Source of the DNA: a bacterium GBS-1
GTDB lineage: Bacteria > Synergistota > GBS-1
DNA: 64,000 bases
Direction: 5' to 3'
Assembly: GCA_001443005.1 (NCBI GenBank)
Contig: LEKQ01000007.1
Coordinates: 107,812-171,811 of the forward strand
Shown: positions 36,917 to 46,060 of the stretch, one piece after another
Numbering within the stretch: the first letter of the stretch is position 1
How the letters are laid out: every line of letters begins with the position of its first letter
Notes under the pieces: model-generated
Databases searched by the model: none
Seen by the model: only the letters and a program-made list of their open reading frames with translations
What the model was told of the DNA's origin: nothing
Position numbers and translations under genes: made by a program

Positions 36917-37962
36917 AAATTATAGATTTGAGAAGTGATACTGTTACACTTCCTACTGATGAGATGCGAGAAGCCATGATGAAAGCTAAAGTTGGAGATG
37001 ATGTCTATAGAGAGGACCCAACGGTAAATGAGCTTGAGGAGCTTGCTGCTTCTATATTTAATAAAGAAGCGGCTTTGTTCGTTGTCTCTGGGACGATGGC
37101 TAATCAGGTTTCAATCATGACCTATACGCAGAGAGGGGACGAAGTTATAGTTGGGAAAAACTCCCACATTTATAATTATGAGGTTGGAGCCATGGCAGCC
37201 TTATCTGGAGTTCAGGCCTTTCCCCTTAACGATGAGAATGGTATGTTCAGCTTAGATGAGCTTGAGAGTGCTATTAGATCAGAGAACATACACTTTCCTA
37301 AAACAGCACTTATAACTTTAGAAAACACCCATAATAGGGCTGGAGGAGTAGCCTTATCGAAGGAATATATAGATGAGGTCGCTAACATAGCTGATAAGTA
37401 CGGGATTCCAGTTTACCTTGATGGAGCTCGCATATTTAATGCCTGTATCGCTTTAGCTGTTTCTCCTGCGAAGATGGTGGAAAGAGTCGATGCTCTGATG
37501 TTTTGCCTTTCTAAGGGGCTGAGCGCCCCCATAGGATCCGTTATTGTAGGAAAAAGGGATTTCATAGAAAGAGCTCGCAAGATGAGAAAGCGTCTTGGTG
37601 GAGGAATGAGACAAGCTGGCGTTATCGCTGCTTGCGGTATAGTTGCTCTAAATAAAATGGTCGATAGGTTGAAAGAGGATCATGAAAACGCTGAGCTGCT
37701 TGCGAAGGAGCTCTCTGAGGTTAAGGGGATAATAGTGGAGCCGGTAGCTGTGCGTACAAATATGGTATACTTTATGCTGTTGCCTGGTGCTATAGATGCC
37801 CCTGAACTTGCAAAGAGACTCTTGGAGAGAGGGATAAAGATAGGGGTTGTTTCTAAAAGAAGGGTTAGGCTTGTTACTCATAAAGATGTCTTAAAGGAGG
37901 ATGTTATTGAAGCGGCTAAAGCTATTAAAGAGGTGGTTGAATCTACATGGAGAGGGGAATAG
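36913..37962 (+). CDS. ltaE: Low-specificity L-threonine aldolase
   Basis: PLP enzyme of 349 residues that cleaves L-threonine or L-allo-threonine to glycine and acetaldehyde. The family start is [14 protein letters not shown]; then [16 protein letters not shown] near 27, the SGTMANQVS loop near 59, [10 protein letters not shown] near 136, the PLP-facing YLDGARI near 169 and the Schiff-base lysine in [12 protein letters not shown] near 199. Specificity between threonine isomers is not predictable. It overlaps both rarA and the following gene. Confidence 0.94.
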   Translation: MKIIDLRSDTVTLPTDEMREAMMKAKVGDDVYREDPTVNELEELAASIFNKEAALFVVSGTMANQVSIMTYTQRGDEVIVGKNSHIYNYEVGAMAALSGVQAFPLNDENGMFSLDELESAIRSENIHFPKTALITLENTHNRAGGVALSKEYIDEVANIADKYGIPVYLDGARIFNACIALAVSPAKMVERVDALMFCLSKGLSAPIGSVIVGKRDFIERARKMRKRLGGGMRQAGVIAACGIVALNKMVDRLKEDHENAELLAKELSEVKGIIVEPVAVRTNMVYFMLLPGAIDAPELAKRLLERGIKIGVVSKRRVRLVTHKDVLKEDVIEAAKAIKEVVESTWRGE

Positions 37963-39293
37963 ATCTTGATTTACTGAAAGATCTTTTAAAGTATATAAGC
38001 TCAAAGGGACCTTATGTGGGTGAGGTCTTCGCGATTTGGGGTGAGGATTTTTCCGTCGCTTTGAGTGATGATGGCTTGGAGCATTTTGAAAGGTCCAATG
38101 GTGGGGGAGTTGGGATAAGGGTTTTGGATGAAGATGGGAGAATGGGATTTGCTCACGCTAATACGTTCGATCTTAATGAGCTTAGAAGCTTAGCTGATGA
38201 GGCTATAAATAGGCTTCTCATCTCCTCTCCAGATCCCTATAGGAGGATAGCCATTCCCTTTGGTGCTTATTCGTCTCCTTCTATTTTCGATGATACTATA
38301 TTCTCTCTATCTGAGTCTGAGAGAGTTAATTTCGTTAACGATTTTTATAATAAAGCCAAGGGAGCTCATCCCTTAATCGAGAGGATTAGAAAGACTGAAT
38401 ATGATGATGGATGGTATGAGGTAGCTCTGATGAATACCCTTGGCATGGCTTTAAAGAAGAGGGGAACTTTCTTTTCTTGTGCTCTTGTCGTTTTATCCTC
38501 CAAAGGTGAGGAGAGAGAGATCGGATATTTTGCTCAGGAAAAAAGGTTTCTTAGGGATTTGAACCCAGATGAAGTTATTTCCAATGCTGTCTATAAGGCA
38601 GTTAGCCTTTTGTGTGGGAAGCGTGTTAGGACCCGAAAGGCTTCTCTTATACTCTCTCCTGAGGTAACTTCTGATTTTATCTCCCTCTTTTCCACCTTAA
38701 CCTCGGCTGAAAGCGTTCAAAAGGGGAAATCTTTGCTTGTGGGGAAACTGGGTATGAAGATAGCATCAGAGGTTTTAACTTTGGTCGACGATGGTACAAT
38801 AGATGGGGGTGTAGGGAGTTCCCCCTTTGATGGAGAGGGTTTCCCCACGAGGAGGAAAAGCCTCTTAGATAGAGGAGTTTTGCTAACCTATCTTCACAAT
38901 CTTTACACCGCTTCTAAAGATGGCGTTGAAACGACGGGAAACGCTGTTAGAGGGTATGCTTCGATACCTACTGTTGGTGTTACCAATCTTTTCGTTCTTC
39001 CAGGTGCAAGGAGCTTTGAGGAGATTTTGAGGGATACTAAAGAAGGGTTATACGTTATGGATGTTATGGGGCTTCACACTGTGAATCTCATATCTGGTGA
39101 TTTTTCTCTTGGTGTTTCTGGAATATGGGTGGATAAAGGGGAACTTGCTTTTCCAGTTAAGGGAGTTACTATAGCTGGGAACTTACTTGATTTCTTCAGT
39201 AGGGTGAACGAGGTAGGCAATGATCTAACCTTCTTTGGGAGCACAGGTGGAGTGACCATGAAGGTTGAGGATGTAATGATCGGAGGAGAGTGA
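37947..39293 (+). CDS. TldD/PmbA family metallopeptidase-related protein (TldE type)
   Basis: Protein of 448 residues of the TldD/TldE family, which cleaves unfolded peptides, modifies microcin precursors and degrades CcdA antitoxin in E. coli. Features are the N-terminal [44 protein letters not shown] in the middle, and the C-terminal [31 protein letters not shown] region. The HExxxH zinc site of TldD is absent, so this is the non-catalytic TldE/PmbA partner. No tldD gene is adjacent. ATG at 37947 lies 16 bases inside the aldolase gene. Confidence 0.85.
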   Translation: MERGIDLDLLKDLLKYISSKGPYVGEVFAIWGEDFSVALSDDGLEHFERSNGGGVGIRVLDEDGRMGFAHANTFDLNELRSLADEAINRLLISSPDPYRRIAIPFGAYSSPSIFDDTIFSLSESERVNFVNDFYNKAKGAHPLIERIRKTEYDDGWYEVALMNTLGMALKKRGTFFSCALVVLSSKGEEREIGYFAQEKRFLRDLNPDEVISNAVYKAVSLLCGKRVRTRKASLILSPEVTSDFISLFSTLTSAESVQKGKSLLVGKLGMKIASEVLTLVDDGTIDGGVGSSPFDGEGFPTRRKSLLDRGVLLTYLHNLYTASKDGVETTGNAVRGYASIPTVGVTNLFVLPGARSFEEILRDTKEGLYVMDVMGLHTVNLISGDFSLGVSGIWVDKGELAFPVKGVTIAGNLLDFFSRVNEVGNDLTFFGSTGGVTMKVEDVMIGGE

Positions 39294-40927
39294 GTTCCTT
39301 GAGGTTAAATAAAACCTGTTTTCTTCTGCTTCTTTTGTTGCTTTTAGGTTTTTCTTCAGCCTTCGCTCAGGAGGTTTCTCTCTTCGTTGGTGGAGAGAAA
39401 AAAGGTAGCGTTTCCATTCTCCTCTCCGATGGGATAACTTATATATCTCCGGAAGAGTTGGCTCGGCAGTTAGGAGGTAGCTTTAGGTACACTCCGGAGA
39501 ATGGGTCCTTCAGTTTTACTCTAGAGAAAAAGCTATTTCAGCTTCAGGTTAATAATCCCACGGCTTTGGTAGATGGAAAGATAAAGCTTCTTGATTACTT
39601 TCCTAAGGTTGTTGGAAATAAGATATATATACCACTTAACTTTGTATTGGAAAATACTTCCGTAAAGTTTGATCCTAAGAAATCCATTCTCTATGTGGGG
39701 GAAGCACCTTCATTGCTACCTGCTGAAGGGATGAAACCAACGACAGCGTTGCCGGGTAAGGCAGAAGGGGGTGCAGCATCAACCACATTGCCTTCTACAG
39801 CTACTCCTATAGCGATTCTTCCGTCCCAAGCGGATTCCTCGATTCTTTTATCAAACGTTCGCTACTACTCTGCCACCAATTACACTAGGATAGTGATCGA
39901 TCTTTCAAAGGTTCCAGACTATAAGGTTACAGTGGAGGGAGGTTATATAGTTGTTAATCTTAGATCAACCAGGGTTTCTAAGGAGGAGACCTATAAAATA
40001 AGGGATGGTCTTGTGAAGGATGTGGAGGTGCTATCGGGGGACGACCATTCTAAGGTGAGGATAGGGGTAGAGGGAATCCCTCTTTATAGGGATTTTACCC
40101 TTGAGCAACCACCTAGGGTAGTTATAGATGTTCTTAGAAGAGGGCAGCCATCTATACCTTCGGTGGTTTCGCCTCCTTCGGTGAGTGGAGAACAAAAGCC
40201 GTTGGTTCAGGGGGCTATGCCACAGAAAGAGGAAACCCAGGTTAGGGGTAAGGGAAGGTTTCTCGTGGTCCTAGATCCAGGGCATGGTGGAGAGGATGCG
40301 GGAGCCATAGGAGCTATGGGGACTAAGGAAAAGGATGTTACGTTAAGCGTATCTTTTCTCGTTAGGGACGAGCTGGTTAAAAGAGGTTATAGAGTCGCTT
40401 TAACGAGGGATAGAGATATTACTATTCCTTTGGAGGAGAGGGCTCGAATAGCTAATCGACTTAAAGCAGATGCTTTTATAAGCATTCATTGTAATGCGGC
40501 CTTTTCCCCTTCAGCAAGTGGTAGCGAAGTTTATTATATGGCGTTACCTACCGACTCTTCTGCCATGGCGGTAGCGTTGAGGGAGAACATGGAGTTAGGC
40601 TTAGATAAGGAAGAGGTTAAGAAAAGGACGGATGTTCTTGTTCGTATCCTTGAAGATATGATGAAAAACGCTAAGATAAACGATAGCGCTAAATTAGCAG
40701 AGAGCATATATGGAGCTATGAGGGGGCGATTGGAGATACCGGTCAGAAGGATAGCCCAGGCTCCCTTCTTTGTTCTGAGGGGCGCTATGATGCCGGCTGT
40801 GTTGATAGAGGTCGCTTTCATTAGTAACCCTCGAGAGGAAAGGCTTTTAAGAGACGCTTCTTGGCAGAGAAAGGTGGCTACCTTGATAGCTGATGGTATA
40901 AATAGATATCTTTCTTCCATCAGGTAG
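39290..40927 (+). CDS. Secreted N-acetylmuramoyl-L-alanine amidase with AMIN domain
   Basis: Cell-wall hydrolase of 545 residues. A signal peptide (hydrophobic leucine run at residues 10-20) precedes a copper-amine-oxidase-N-like domain (about 28-125, with DGITYISPEELARQLGG). A threonine/alanine/proline linker follows, then an AMIN peptidoglycan-targeting domain (about 185-290, YTRIVIDLSKV) and an Amidase_3 zinc catalytic domain (about 325-545). The last shows LDPGHGGEDAG with the zinc His, SIHCNAA and the catalytic Glu in IEVAFISNP. It separates daughter cells by cutting the peptide stem, in keeping with the dcw cluster downstream. GTG start overlaps the previous stop (GTGA). Confidence 0.92.
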   Translation: MSSLRLNKTCFLLLLLLLLGFSSAFAQEVSLFVGGEKKGSVSILLSDGITYISPEELARQLGGSFRYTPENGSFSFTLEKKLFQLQVNNPTALVDGKIKLLDYFPKVVGNKIYIPLNFVLENTSVKFDPKKSILYVGEAPSLLPAEGMKPTTALPGKAEGGAASTTLPSTATPIAILPSQADSSILLSNVRYYSATNYTRIVIDLSKVPDYKVTVEGGYIVVNLRSTRVSKEETYKIRDGLVKDVEVLSGDDHSKVRIGVEGIPLYRDFTLEQPPRVVIDVLRRGQPSIPSVVSPPSVSGEQKPLVQGAMPQKEETQVRGKGRFLVVLDPGHGGEDAGAIGAMGTKEKDVTLSVSFLVRDELVKRGYRVALTRDRDITIPLEERARIANRLKADAFISIHCNAAFSPSASGSEVYYMALPTDSSAMAVALRENMELGLDKEEVKKRTDVLVRILEDMMKNAKINDSAKLAESIYGAMRGRLEIPVRRIAQAPFFVLRGAMMPAVLIEVAFISNPREERLLRDASWQRKVATLIADGINRYLSSIR

Positions 40928-40943
40928 CGGGAGGATTGGAGAT

Positions 40944-41558
40944 ATGAGAAGATCGGAAAGGAGAAAGTATAGGAGAAGAATACTATGGGGGAGAGTGATT
41001 CTTGCTGCTTTAGTGGTTGCCTTTGCTATATGGGGAGGATATCACCTATTTGGTTATTTAATGAAGCAAAAATTCTTTTTAGGAAAAGAAGAACCTGTAT
41101 CTCAGGTGGAGGAGAAGAAGCCTCCAGAGGATAAGAAAGTTGAGGTGGCTAAGAAGAGGTTGCATCTTTATTTGCCAGATGAGCAATACATAAATTTAGT
41201 TGAGGAGACCAGAGAGGTATCGGAGGGAAGTATTGAGGAGATGGTTAAAGAGCTTTTTAAAGCGCTTTCAGAGTCTAAGGTTAAGGTGATACCTAGCGAT
41301 ACCGAACTTAAGCACGTCTTTATTGGTAAGGGTGTGCTATTTTTGGATCTCTCAAGCGATATTATTAGAAACCATCCTGGTGGAAGCAATGCAGAGCTCT
41401 TGACCATATATAGCATAGTTAACTCGATTTGTAAGAGTTTTCCGGAATTTAAGATGGTTCAAATTTTAGTAGATGGTAAGGTGGTAAATACGCTTAAGGG
41501 GCATATAGATATATCTTTGCCTATAGAGCCCTTATGGAAGTTCAGGGCAAGGGAGTGA
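40944..41558 (+). CDS. Membrane-anchored GerMN-domain protein
   Basis: Protein of 204 residues with a very basic N-terminus (RRSERRKYRRR), one membrane helix at about 16-38, a charged Pro/Lys/Glu linker, and a C-terminal GerMN domain (about 70-195). The latter contains LHLYLPDEQY, the VLFLDLSSDI core and NSICKSFPEFKMVQILVDGK. GerMN domains are named after Bacillus GerM but occur in many non-spore-formers as envelope proteins. Placement after the amidase suggests a cell-wall role. ATG follows GGGAGGATTGGAG. Confidence 0.8.
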   Translation: MRRSERRKYRRRILWGRVILAALVVAFAIWGGYHLFGYLMKQKFFLGKEEPVSQVEEKKPPEDKKVEVAKKRLHLYLPDEQYINLVEETREVSEGSIEEMVKELFKALSESKVKVIPSDTELKHVFIGKGVLFLDLSSDIIRNHPGGSNAELLTIYSIVNSICKSFPEFKMVQILVDGKVVNTLKGHIDISLPIEPLWKFRARE

Positions 41559-41567
41559 GCTTTAATC

Positions 41568-42311
41568 ATGACTAGGATAGATGGTAGGAGGCCAGACCAA
41601 CTTAGACCGATTAAAATAGAGAGAAGCTACTTGATTTACCCTGAAGGGTCCGCAAGAGTAGATATGGGTAAAACCCAAGTGATATGCACAGCGAGCGTGG
41701 AAGACAAGGTTCCTCCTTTTTTGAAAGGATCTGGACAAGGCTGGATAACCGCTGAGTATGCTATGTTGCCTAGGGCTACCAAAGAGAGAACCCCTCGCGA
41801 TTCTATGACAAGGGGGAGACCCGCGGGGCGATCCTTTGAGATTCAGAGGATGATCGGGAGAGCTTTAAGGGCTGCTGTTGACCTTGGCAAGCTTGGCGAG
41901 AGAACCATATGGATAGATTGTGATGTTATTCAGGCTGATGGAGGAACCAGAACGGCTGCCATAAACGGAGGTTTCGTTGCTCTGGTTGAAGCTATACATA
42001 AGATGTATGAGGATGGGGTACTGGAGGATTTCCCTGTGACGTCTTTCGTTGCGGCAATTAGCGTTGGTATAGTGGATGGGGAGGTTTTTTTAGACCTTTG
42101 CTTCGATGAGGACTTTAAGGCGGAGGTAGATCTTAACGTCGTTATGAACGATAAGGGTGAATACATTGAAGTTCAAGGAACTGCAGAGCATAAGACCTTT
42201 TCTCGTGATGTCTTAAATAGGCTTCTTGACATGGCTTGGGATGGGATAAAAAAGATAATAGAAGTTCAAAGGTTTGTTTTGGGGGACATAGCTAAGAGGA
42301 TAGGACGTTAG
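41568..42311 (+). CDS. rph: Ribonuclease PH
   Basis: Phosphorolytic 3'-5' exoribonuclease trimming tRNA precursors. The 247-residue protein has the family start [29 protein letters not shown] near 57, [15 protein letters not shown] near 86 for phosphate and tRNA binding, and [19 protein letters not shown] near 117 with the catalytic Asp residues. The gene lies 9 bases after the GerMN gene and just before RNase P RNA, which matures the other end of tRNA. Confidence 0.97.
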   Translation: MTRIDGRRPDQLRPIKIERSYLIYPEGSARVDMGKTQVICTASVEDKVPPFLKGSGQGWITAEYAMLPRATKERTPRDSMTRGRPAGRSFEIQRMIGRALRAAVDLGKLGERTIWIDCDVIQADGGTRTAAINGGFVALVEAIHKMYEDGVLEDFPVTSFVAAISVGIVDGEVFLDLCFDEDFKAEVDLNVVMNDKGEYIEVQGTAEHKTFSRDVLNRLLDMAWDGIKKIIEVQRFVLGDIAKRIGR

Positions 42312-42320
42312 CCTAGAGAT

Positions 42321-42341
42321 AAGGGCTTCTGTCCCTTGTTT
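42321..42341 (+). terminator. Possible weak terminator after rph
   Basis: AAGGG (42321-42325) can pair with CCCTT (42333-42337), followed by GTTTT. The stem has only five pairs, so termination would be partial and rph transcription may continue into rnpB. Confidence 0.3.
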
Positions 42342-42371
42342 TGGTGTAGATTAGCCTCTACTATTTAAAAT
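42341..42371 (+). promoter_or_regulatory. Candidate promoter of RNase P RNA
   Basis: TTGGTG at 42341-42346 with TATTTA at 42363-42368 (16-base spacer) or TAAAAT at 42366-42371 (19-base spacer). Either places the start 10 to 20 bases before the RNase P helix P1. Confidence 0.45.
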
Positions 42372-42389
42372 AGAACCTTGAAATTTGAA

Positions 42390-42742
42390 GAGGTGGAAGC
42401 AACTGGGTAGCCGCGGGGAAGGTCCCTCTTCCCCGAGGAAAGTCCGAGCTCCACAGAGCGGGATGCTGGGTAACACCCAGTGGGGGTGACCCCAAGGAAA
42501 GTGCCACAGAAAACAGACCGCCCCACATATGTGGGGTAAGGGTGAAAAGGTGGGGTAAGAGCCCACCAGCTATCAGGGTGACCTGATAGGCTTGGTAAAC
42601 CCCATCCGGAGCAAGACCGAATAGGAGGGGTAAAGGGTTGCTCGCCCTTCCCTCGGGTAGGTCGCTTGAGGAGTGGAGCGATCCACTCCCCAGATAGATG
42701 GCTACCTAAAACAGAACTCGGCTTACGGGTTGCTTCCGCCTC
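42390..42742 (+). ncRNA. rnpB: RNase P RNA (type A)
   Basis: Catalytic RNA that removes 5' leaders from tRNA precursors. Helix P1 is formed by GAGGTGGAAGCAAC (42390-42403) with GTTGCTTCCGCCTC (42729-42742). The conserved core GAGGAAAGTCCGAGCTC is near 42434, ACAGAAAACAGACCGCC near 42507, and the universal AGAACTCGGCTTAC just before the 3' half of P1. About 353 bases. Several open frames on the minus strand across this gene are accidental. P1 is followed by a run of Ts. Confidence 0.97.
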
Positions 42743-42751
42743 TATTTTTTT
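42729..42751 (+). terminator. 3' end of rnpB with T-tract
   Basis: The 3' strand of P1 is followed by TATTTTTTT. The pairing partner is 330 bases upstream, so it is a processing/termination end rather than a classic local hairpin. Readthrough would enter mraZ. Confidence 0.5.
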
Positions 42752-42758
42752 ACCCACA

Positions 42759-42795
42759 TGTGGATAACTTTGTGGATGAAAGTGGTGGAAAGTGG
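42759..42795 (+). promoter_or_regulatory. mraZ leader: phased GTGG repeats (MraZ boxes) and DnaA-box-like sites
   Basis: GTGG occurs at 42760, 42772, 42782 and 42792, the last three at exact 10-base steps; GAAAGTGGTG is repeated back to back at 42778-42797. MraZ proteins autorepress their operon by binding short G-rich repeats with helical phasing (TGGG repeats in E. coli, AAAGTG-type repeats in mycoplasmas), so these are the likely operator. TGTGGATAA at 42759-42767 is a perfect reverse-complement DnaA box (TTATCCACA), and TGTGGATGA at 42771-42779 differs by one base. Confidence 0.6.
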
Positions 42796-43223
42796 TGAAA
42801 ACCTTTGTAGGAACTTATTTTTTTAATGTGGATAATAAGGGGAGAGTTTTTATCCCGTCGGATATGAGGGGTATCCTTGGGAATCAAGGAGTTCTGACCC
42901 GAGGATTAGATCGTTGTTTGTTTCTGTTTTCCACGGAGGAATGGGAAAAGGTGGTGAGTAGCTTTACCTCCTTATCTTTCACTAAAAAGGAGGTAAGGGC
43001 CTTCTTGAGATTACTTATGGCTGGTGCTTCTCTTGTCACTCTCGATTCTCAGGGTAGAATTCAGATTCCATCCCTCCTTCGCGAGTATGCGAAGTTAGAG
43101 AAGGAAGTAGCGATAATAGGGGTAGGAAATAGAATAGAGATATGGGCTAAGGATAGATGGGAGGTTTATGAAAGCGATACTCTTCCCAAGTTTGAGGAAG
43201 TTGCGGAGGAGATTTTCACTTGA
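42795..43223 (+). CDS. mraZ: MraZ, transcriptional regulator of the division/cell-wall cluster
   Basis: DNA-binding protein of about 142 residues with two SpoVT/AbrB-like repeats. The first is GTYFFNVDNKGRVFIPSDMR; the second is LVTLDSQGRIQIPSLLREYAKL. It forms ring-shaped oligomers that repress the mra operon. GTG at 42795 or 42792 could start translation, both inside the last operator-like repeat, so bound MraZ would also cover the ribosome site. It is the first gene of a 14-gene uninterrupted cluster. Confidence 0.93.
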   Translation: MKTFVGTYFFNVDNKGRVFIPSDMRGILGNQGVLTRGLDRCLFLFSTEEWEKVVSSFTSLSFTKKEVRAFLRLLMAGASLVTLDSQGRIQIPSLLREYAKLEKEVAIIGVGNRIEIWAKDRWEVYESDTLPKFEEVAEEIFT

Positions 43224-44104
43224 TGCATATACCAGTTATGCTTGATGAAGTCTTGGAGATTTTGAATCCCACCCCAGGTGGTATATATGTGGATGCCACT
43301 GTTGGGCTTGGGGGGCATGCGATGGCCATCCTTCGGAGGATATCTCCAGAGGGGAAGCTCATAGGTATAGATAGAGATGAGAAAGCTCTTAAGTTGGCTT
43401 CTGAGGTTTTAAAAGGAGAAAACGTTAAGCTTCTTAAAGCGAACTTTAGGCAGATAAAGGAATTGTTGGAATCTTTAGGTGTGATGGAAATAGATGGTGT
43501 TTTGTTTGACTTAGGGGTGTCTTCTCTTCAGATAGAGGATGAAGAGAGAGGCTTTAGCTTTCTTAAGGACGGCCCTTTGGATATGAGAATGGGTGATGAT
43601 ACTGAGCTTAGAGCGGTTGATCTTGTAAACGAACTGAGCTTGGAGGAACTTGTACGGATTTTTAAGCTTTATGGAGAGGAGAAGAACGCTTACATAATAG
43701 CTAAAGCTATAGTAAACAGAAGAAAAAAGCAGAGGATAGAGAGGACTTTGGATTTAGTTAGGATCCTTAGAGAGGTCTTGCCCAAACCTCTTCAACGCAG
43801 AATGGGGAAACATCCTGCAAGGCGTGTGTTTCAAGCGTTAAGGATTGCTGTCAATGATGAGCTTGAATCTTTGAAGGATGGGCTGAGGGGAGCCTTTGCT
43901 CTTCTTAAGATAGGAGGAGTTATTTGCGTTATATCCTATCACTCCTTAGAGGATAGAATAGTTAAAAGTTACTTTAGAGAGCTAAGCGAAAAGGGCTTAG
44001 CGGAGTTGTGTGTAAAAGGTGCTTTGCGTCCTAAGGAGGAGGAGATAGCCTCTAATCCGCGGTCGAGAAGCGCAAAGCTTAGGGCCGTAAGGAGGTTAAT
44101 ATAG
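43223..44104 (+). CDS. rsmH: 16S rRNA (cytosine-1402-N4)-methyltransferase
   Basis: Methylates C1402 in the ribosomal P site using S-adenosylmethionine. The protein has 293 residues from ATG 43223. It shows the start HIPVMLDEVLEIL, the AdoMet motif VDATVGLGGHA near 22, DGVLFDLGVSSLQIEDEERGFSF near 91, and ISYHSLEDRIVK near 235. ATG overlaps the mraZ stop (TGATG); TTG at 43220 is the other option. It sits in its standard place after mraZ. Confidence 0.96.
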   Translation: MHIPVMLDEVLEILNPTPGGIYVDATVGLGGHAMAILRRISPEGKLIGIDRDEKALKLASEVLKGENVKLLKANFRQIKELLESLGVMEIDGVLFDLGVSSLQIEDEERGFSFLKDGPLDMRMGDDTELRAVDLVNELSLEELVRIFKLYGEEKNAYIIAKAIVNRRKKQRIERTLDLVRILREVLPKPLQRRMGKHPARRVFQALRIAVNDELESLKDGLRGAFALLKIGGVICVISYHSLEDRIVKSYFRELSEKGLAELCVKGALRPKEEEIASNPRSRSAKLRAVRRLI

Positions 44105-44107
44105 ACC

Positions 44108-44386
44108 TTGAGATTTATAGGGGTAATTTTGTTGGTCTTAGCTATAAGTGGTATAGCTGTTGTCCTGTTTCAAATTATTGGACTCAAAGCCGGTTACGAG
44201 GTTGAGTCTCTGCAAAAGAAGATGGAAGCCCTCTTGAATGAGAGGCAGAACCTTCTTTTGGAGTTGGGCGAGCTGACATCCACAGATAAGATACGTCAAT
44301 ATGCCCAGATGAATGGCTTTAACTTTATGAGAGAAGTGGTTTTCATAGAACTTAAGGAAAACTTAATGAAAGTTATGGCCCCTTAA
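44108..44386 (+). CDS. ftsL: FtsL-like septum protein
   Basis: Small bitopic protein of 92 residues: a short cytoplasmic tail, one membrane helix (residues 4-25), and a coiled-coil region (about 30-60, with heptad leucines in VESLQKKMEALLNERQNLL). The C-terminus contains the IRQYAQMNGF pattern seen in FtsL/DivIC proteins. It bridges FtsQ and the septal synthase. Assignment rests on this architecture and on its position between rsmH and the penicillin-binding protein. TTG start at 44108. Confidence 0.8.
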   Translation: MRFIGVILLVLAISGIAVVLFQIIGLKAGYEVESLQKKMEALLNERQNLLLELGELTSTDKIRQYAQMNGFNFMREVVFIELKENLMKVMAP

Positions 44387-44395
44387 TGCTATGTG

Positions 44396-46060
44396 ATGGT
44401 TAGCGATAAAAAGATAGTAAAAAGAGGTACTTTTGTTCTTATCGTGCACTTTTTTCTGTTTGGTATAGTAGGGGCTCATATTTTCACACTTCAGGTATTA
44501 GAGGCAGAGATGCTTAGATCCTATGCATGGAGAGAGCATAACGCTTTGATTACCTTTTCACCGAGAAGGGGAGAGATTTTAGACAGACGGGGAAAGGTGC
44601 TTGCTTTTAGCGTTCCTAATTACTCTATATACTATTATCCTGTAGGAGGGGAAGGCTTAGATAAAGATAAGTTGAGGAAGGTCTCTGAGATTTTATCTAT
44701 GACTCCAGAGGAACTTGAAAACAGAATAGGGGAAGGTAAGCGTTTTGTTTGGATAATTAGAAAGTTGCCAAAGGAACGTGCAGAGGAGATAAGAAGCAAA
44801 TTTAGGGAAATGAAGTTAAGATGCTTTGGTTTCGTGGAGGAGGACAGAAGGTTTTATCCAAACGATGAGGTTGCTTCTAACATATTAGGCTTCACAGGGA
44901 TAGATGACCAAGGGCTTGCTGGCATAGAGTACGTATATGAGGACTTCCTGAAAGGGGATAAGAAGGAGGTTTTTTTAAGGAGGGATGCTGGAGGAGGAGC
45001 GATCCCCGATGAGAAAATACTTGAGCTACCTGTCTTAGTATCTAGGAGGGAGATAGTGTTAACCATTGACATTAATCTTCAGGCCCTGTGTGAGGAGCTT
45101 TTAAAGAAGAAAGTTTTAGAAAACAAGGCAAAAGGAGGTTGCCTTGTAGTTCTGGATTCTAAGACGGCGGAGGTAATGGCTATGGCCGTTTATCCTCCTT
45201 CGCGGGATAGAAATGCTGCGATATCGTGGGTTTTTGAACCTGGATCAGTCATTAAGCCCTTTGTTGTAGCTGCTGCGCTCGAGGAGGGGGTAGCCCATCC
45301 TAATATGAGCTTTTTCTGCCCAGGTTCCATAACCTATATGGGGAAAAAGATAGGTGATACTAAAGCTCATGGGAGCTTAGACTTATCAGGCGTGGTGAGT
45401 GAGTCCTGCAATGTGGGGATGATAAACCTGGCTTTAAGGATGTCGCCTGAGGTGATATATAAGTATTTTCTTGGCTTTGGCTTTGGAGAACACACTAACA
45501 TAGATCTCCCGGGAGAGGAGAGAGGCATATTGAGGGCTCCTGACCAGTGGTATGGGGTGGGAAGGGTCGTTGTAGCGATAGGTCAGGGCATTTCAGTGAC
45601 GGGAATCCAGCTTGTTAGTGCGATGAATGTTATAGCGAATAAGGGTGTATTGCTTAGACCCCATGTTGTTAGTGAGCTTAGAAGCGATGGGAAAGTGGTA
45701 TACAGGGTTTCTAGGAAGGAGATAAGAAGGGTGATATCCTTTGAGACTGCGAAGCTTGTAGAGGATATGCTCTTATCCGTTGTCGAGAAGGGTACGGGTA
45801 AAAAGGCTGCCATACCAGGAGTGAGAGTTGCTGGAAAGACGGGAACGGCTCAGGTTCCTGGAAAGGAAGGATATAGAAAGGGAGAGTATTTATCCCTCTT
45901 CTTGGGATACTTTCCGGTTGAAAGCCCTCGATGGGTTATTTTAATCGTTATTGACACGCCTATGGGTGGGGAATATTATGGTGGAGAGGTGGCAGCTCCC
46001 ATATTTTCGGAAGTTGGACAGATCCTGCTTAATCTTTATGGTGCGGGGGTGGAAAATTGA
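44396..46060 (+). CDS. ftsI: Division-specific penicillin-binding protein 2/3 (FtsI)
   Basis: Septal peptidoglycan transpeptidase of about 554 residues. One N-terminal membrane helix (about 12-34) is followed by the pedestal domain starting PRRGEILDRRGKVLA and the transpeptidase domain with the active-site Ser in EPGSVIKP, the SxN motif in SESCNVG and KTGTAQ near 480. The loop before the active Ser (SRDRNAAISWVFEPGS) is shorter than the usual one. There are no PASTA domains, unlike Firmicute or sporulation types. ATG 44396 has no clear ribosome site; an in-frame GTG precedes it at 44393. The end overlaps murE (TTGA). Confidence 0.92.
   Translation: MVSDKKIVKRGTFVLIVHFFLFGIVGAHIFTLQVLEAEMLRSYAWREHNALITFSPRRGEILDRRGKVLAFSVPNYSIYYYPVGGEGLDKDKLRKVSEILSMTPEELENRIGEGKRFVWIIRKLPKERAEEIRSKFREMKLRCFGFVEEDRRFYPNDEVASNILGFTGIDDQGLAGIEYVYEDFLKGDKKEVFLRRDAGGGAIPDEKILELPVLVSRREIVLTIDINLQALCEELLKKKVLENKAKGGCLVVLDSKTAEVMAMAVYPPSRDRNAAISWVFEPGSVIKPFVVAAALEEGVAHPNMSFFCPGSITYMGKKIGDTKAHGSLDLSGVVSESCNVGMINLALRMSPEVIYKYFLGFGFGEHTNIDLPGEERGILRAPDQWYGVGRVVVAIGQGISVTGIQLVSAMNVIANKGVLLRPHVVSELRSDGKVVYRVSRKEIRRVISFETAKLVEDMLLSVVEKGTGKKAAIPGVRVAGKTGTAQVPGKEGYRKGEYLSLFLGYFPVESPRWVILIVIDTPMGGEYYGGEVAAPIFSEVGQILLNLYGAGVEN

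Noticed and set aside
42351..42757. Minus-strand open frames across 42351-42757.
   Set aside because: They lie fully on the RNase P RNA gene and encode low-complexity, unrelated sequence.
42759..42779. Replication origin at the DnaA-box-like nonamers.
   Set aside because: Only two boxes, no AT-rich unwinding region, and no dnaA, dnaN or gyrB genes nearby. More likely a regulatory site or chance.
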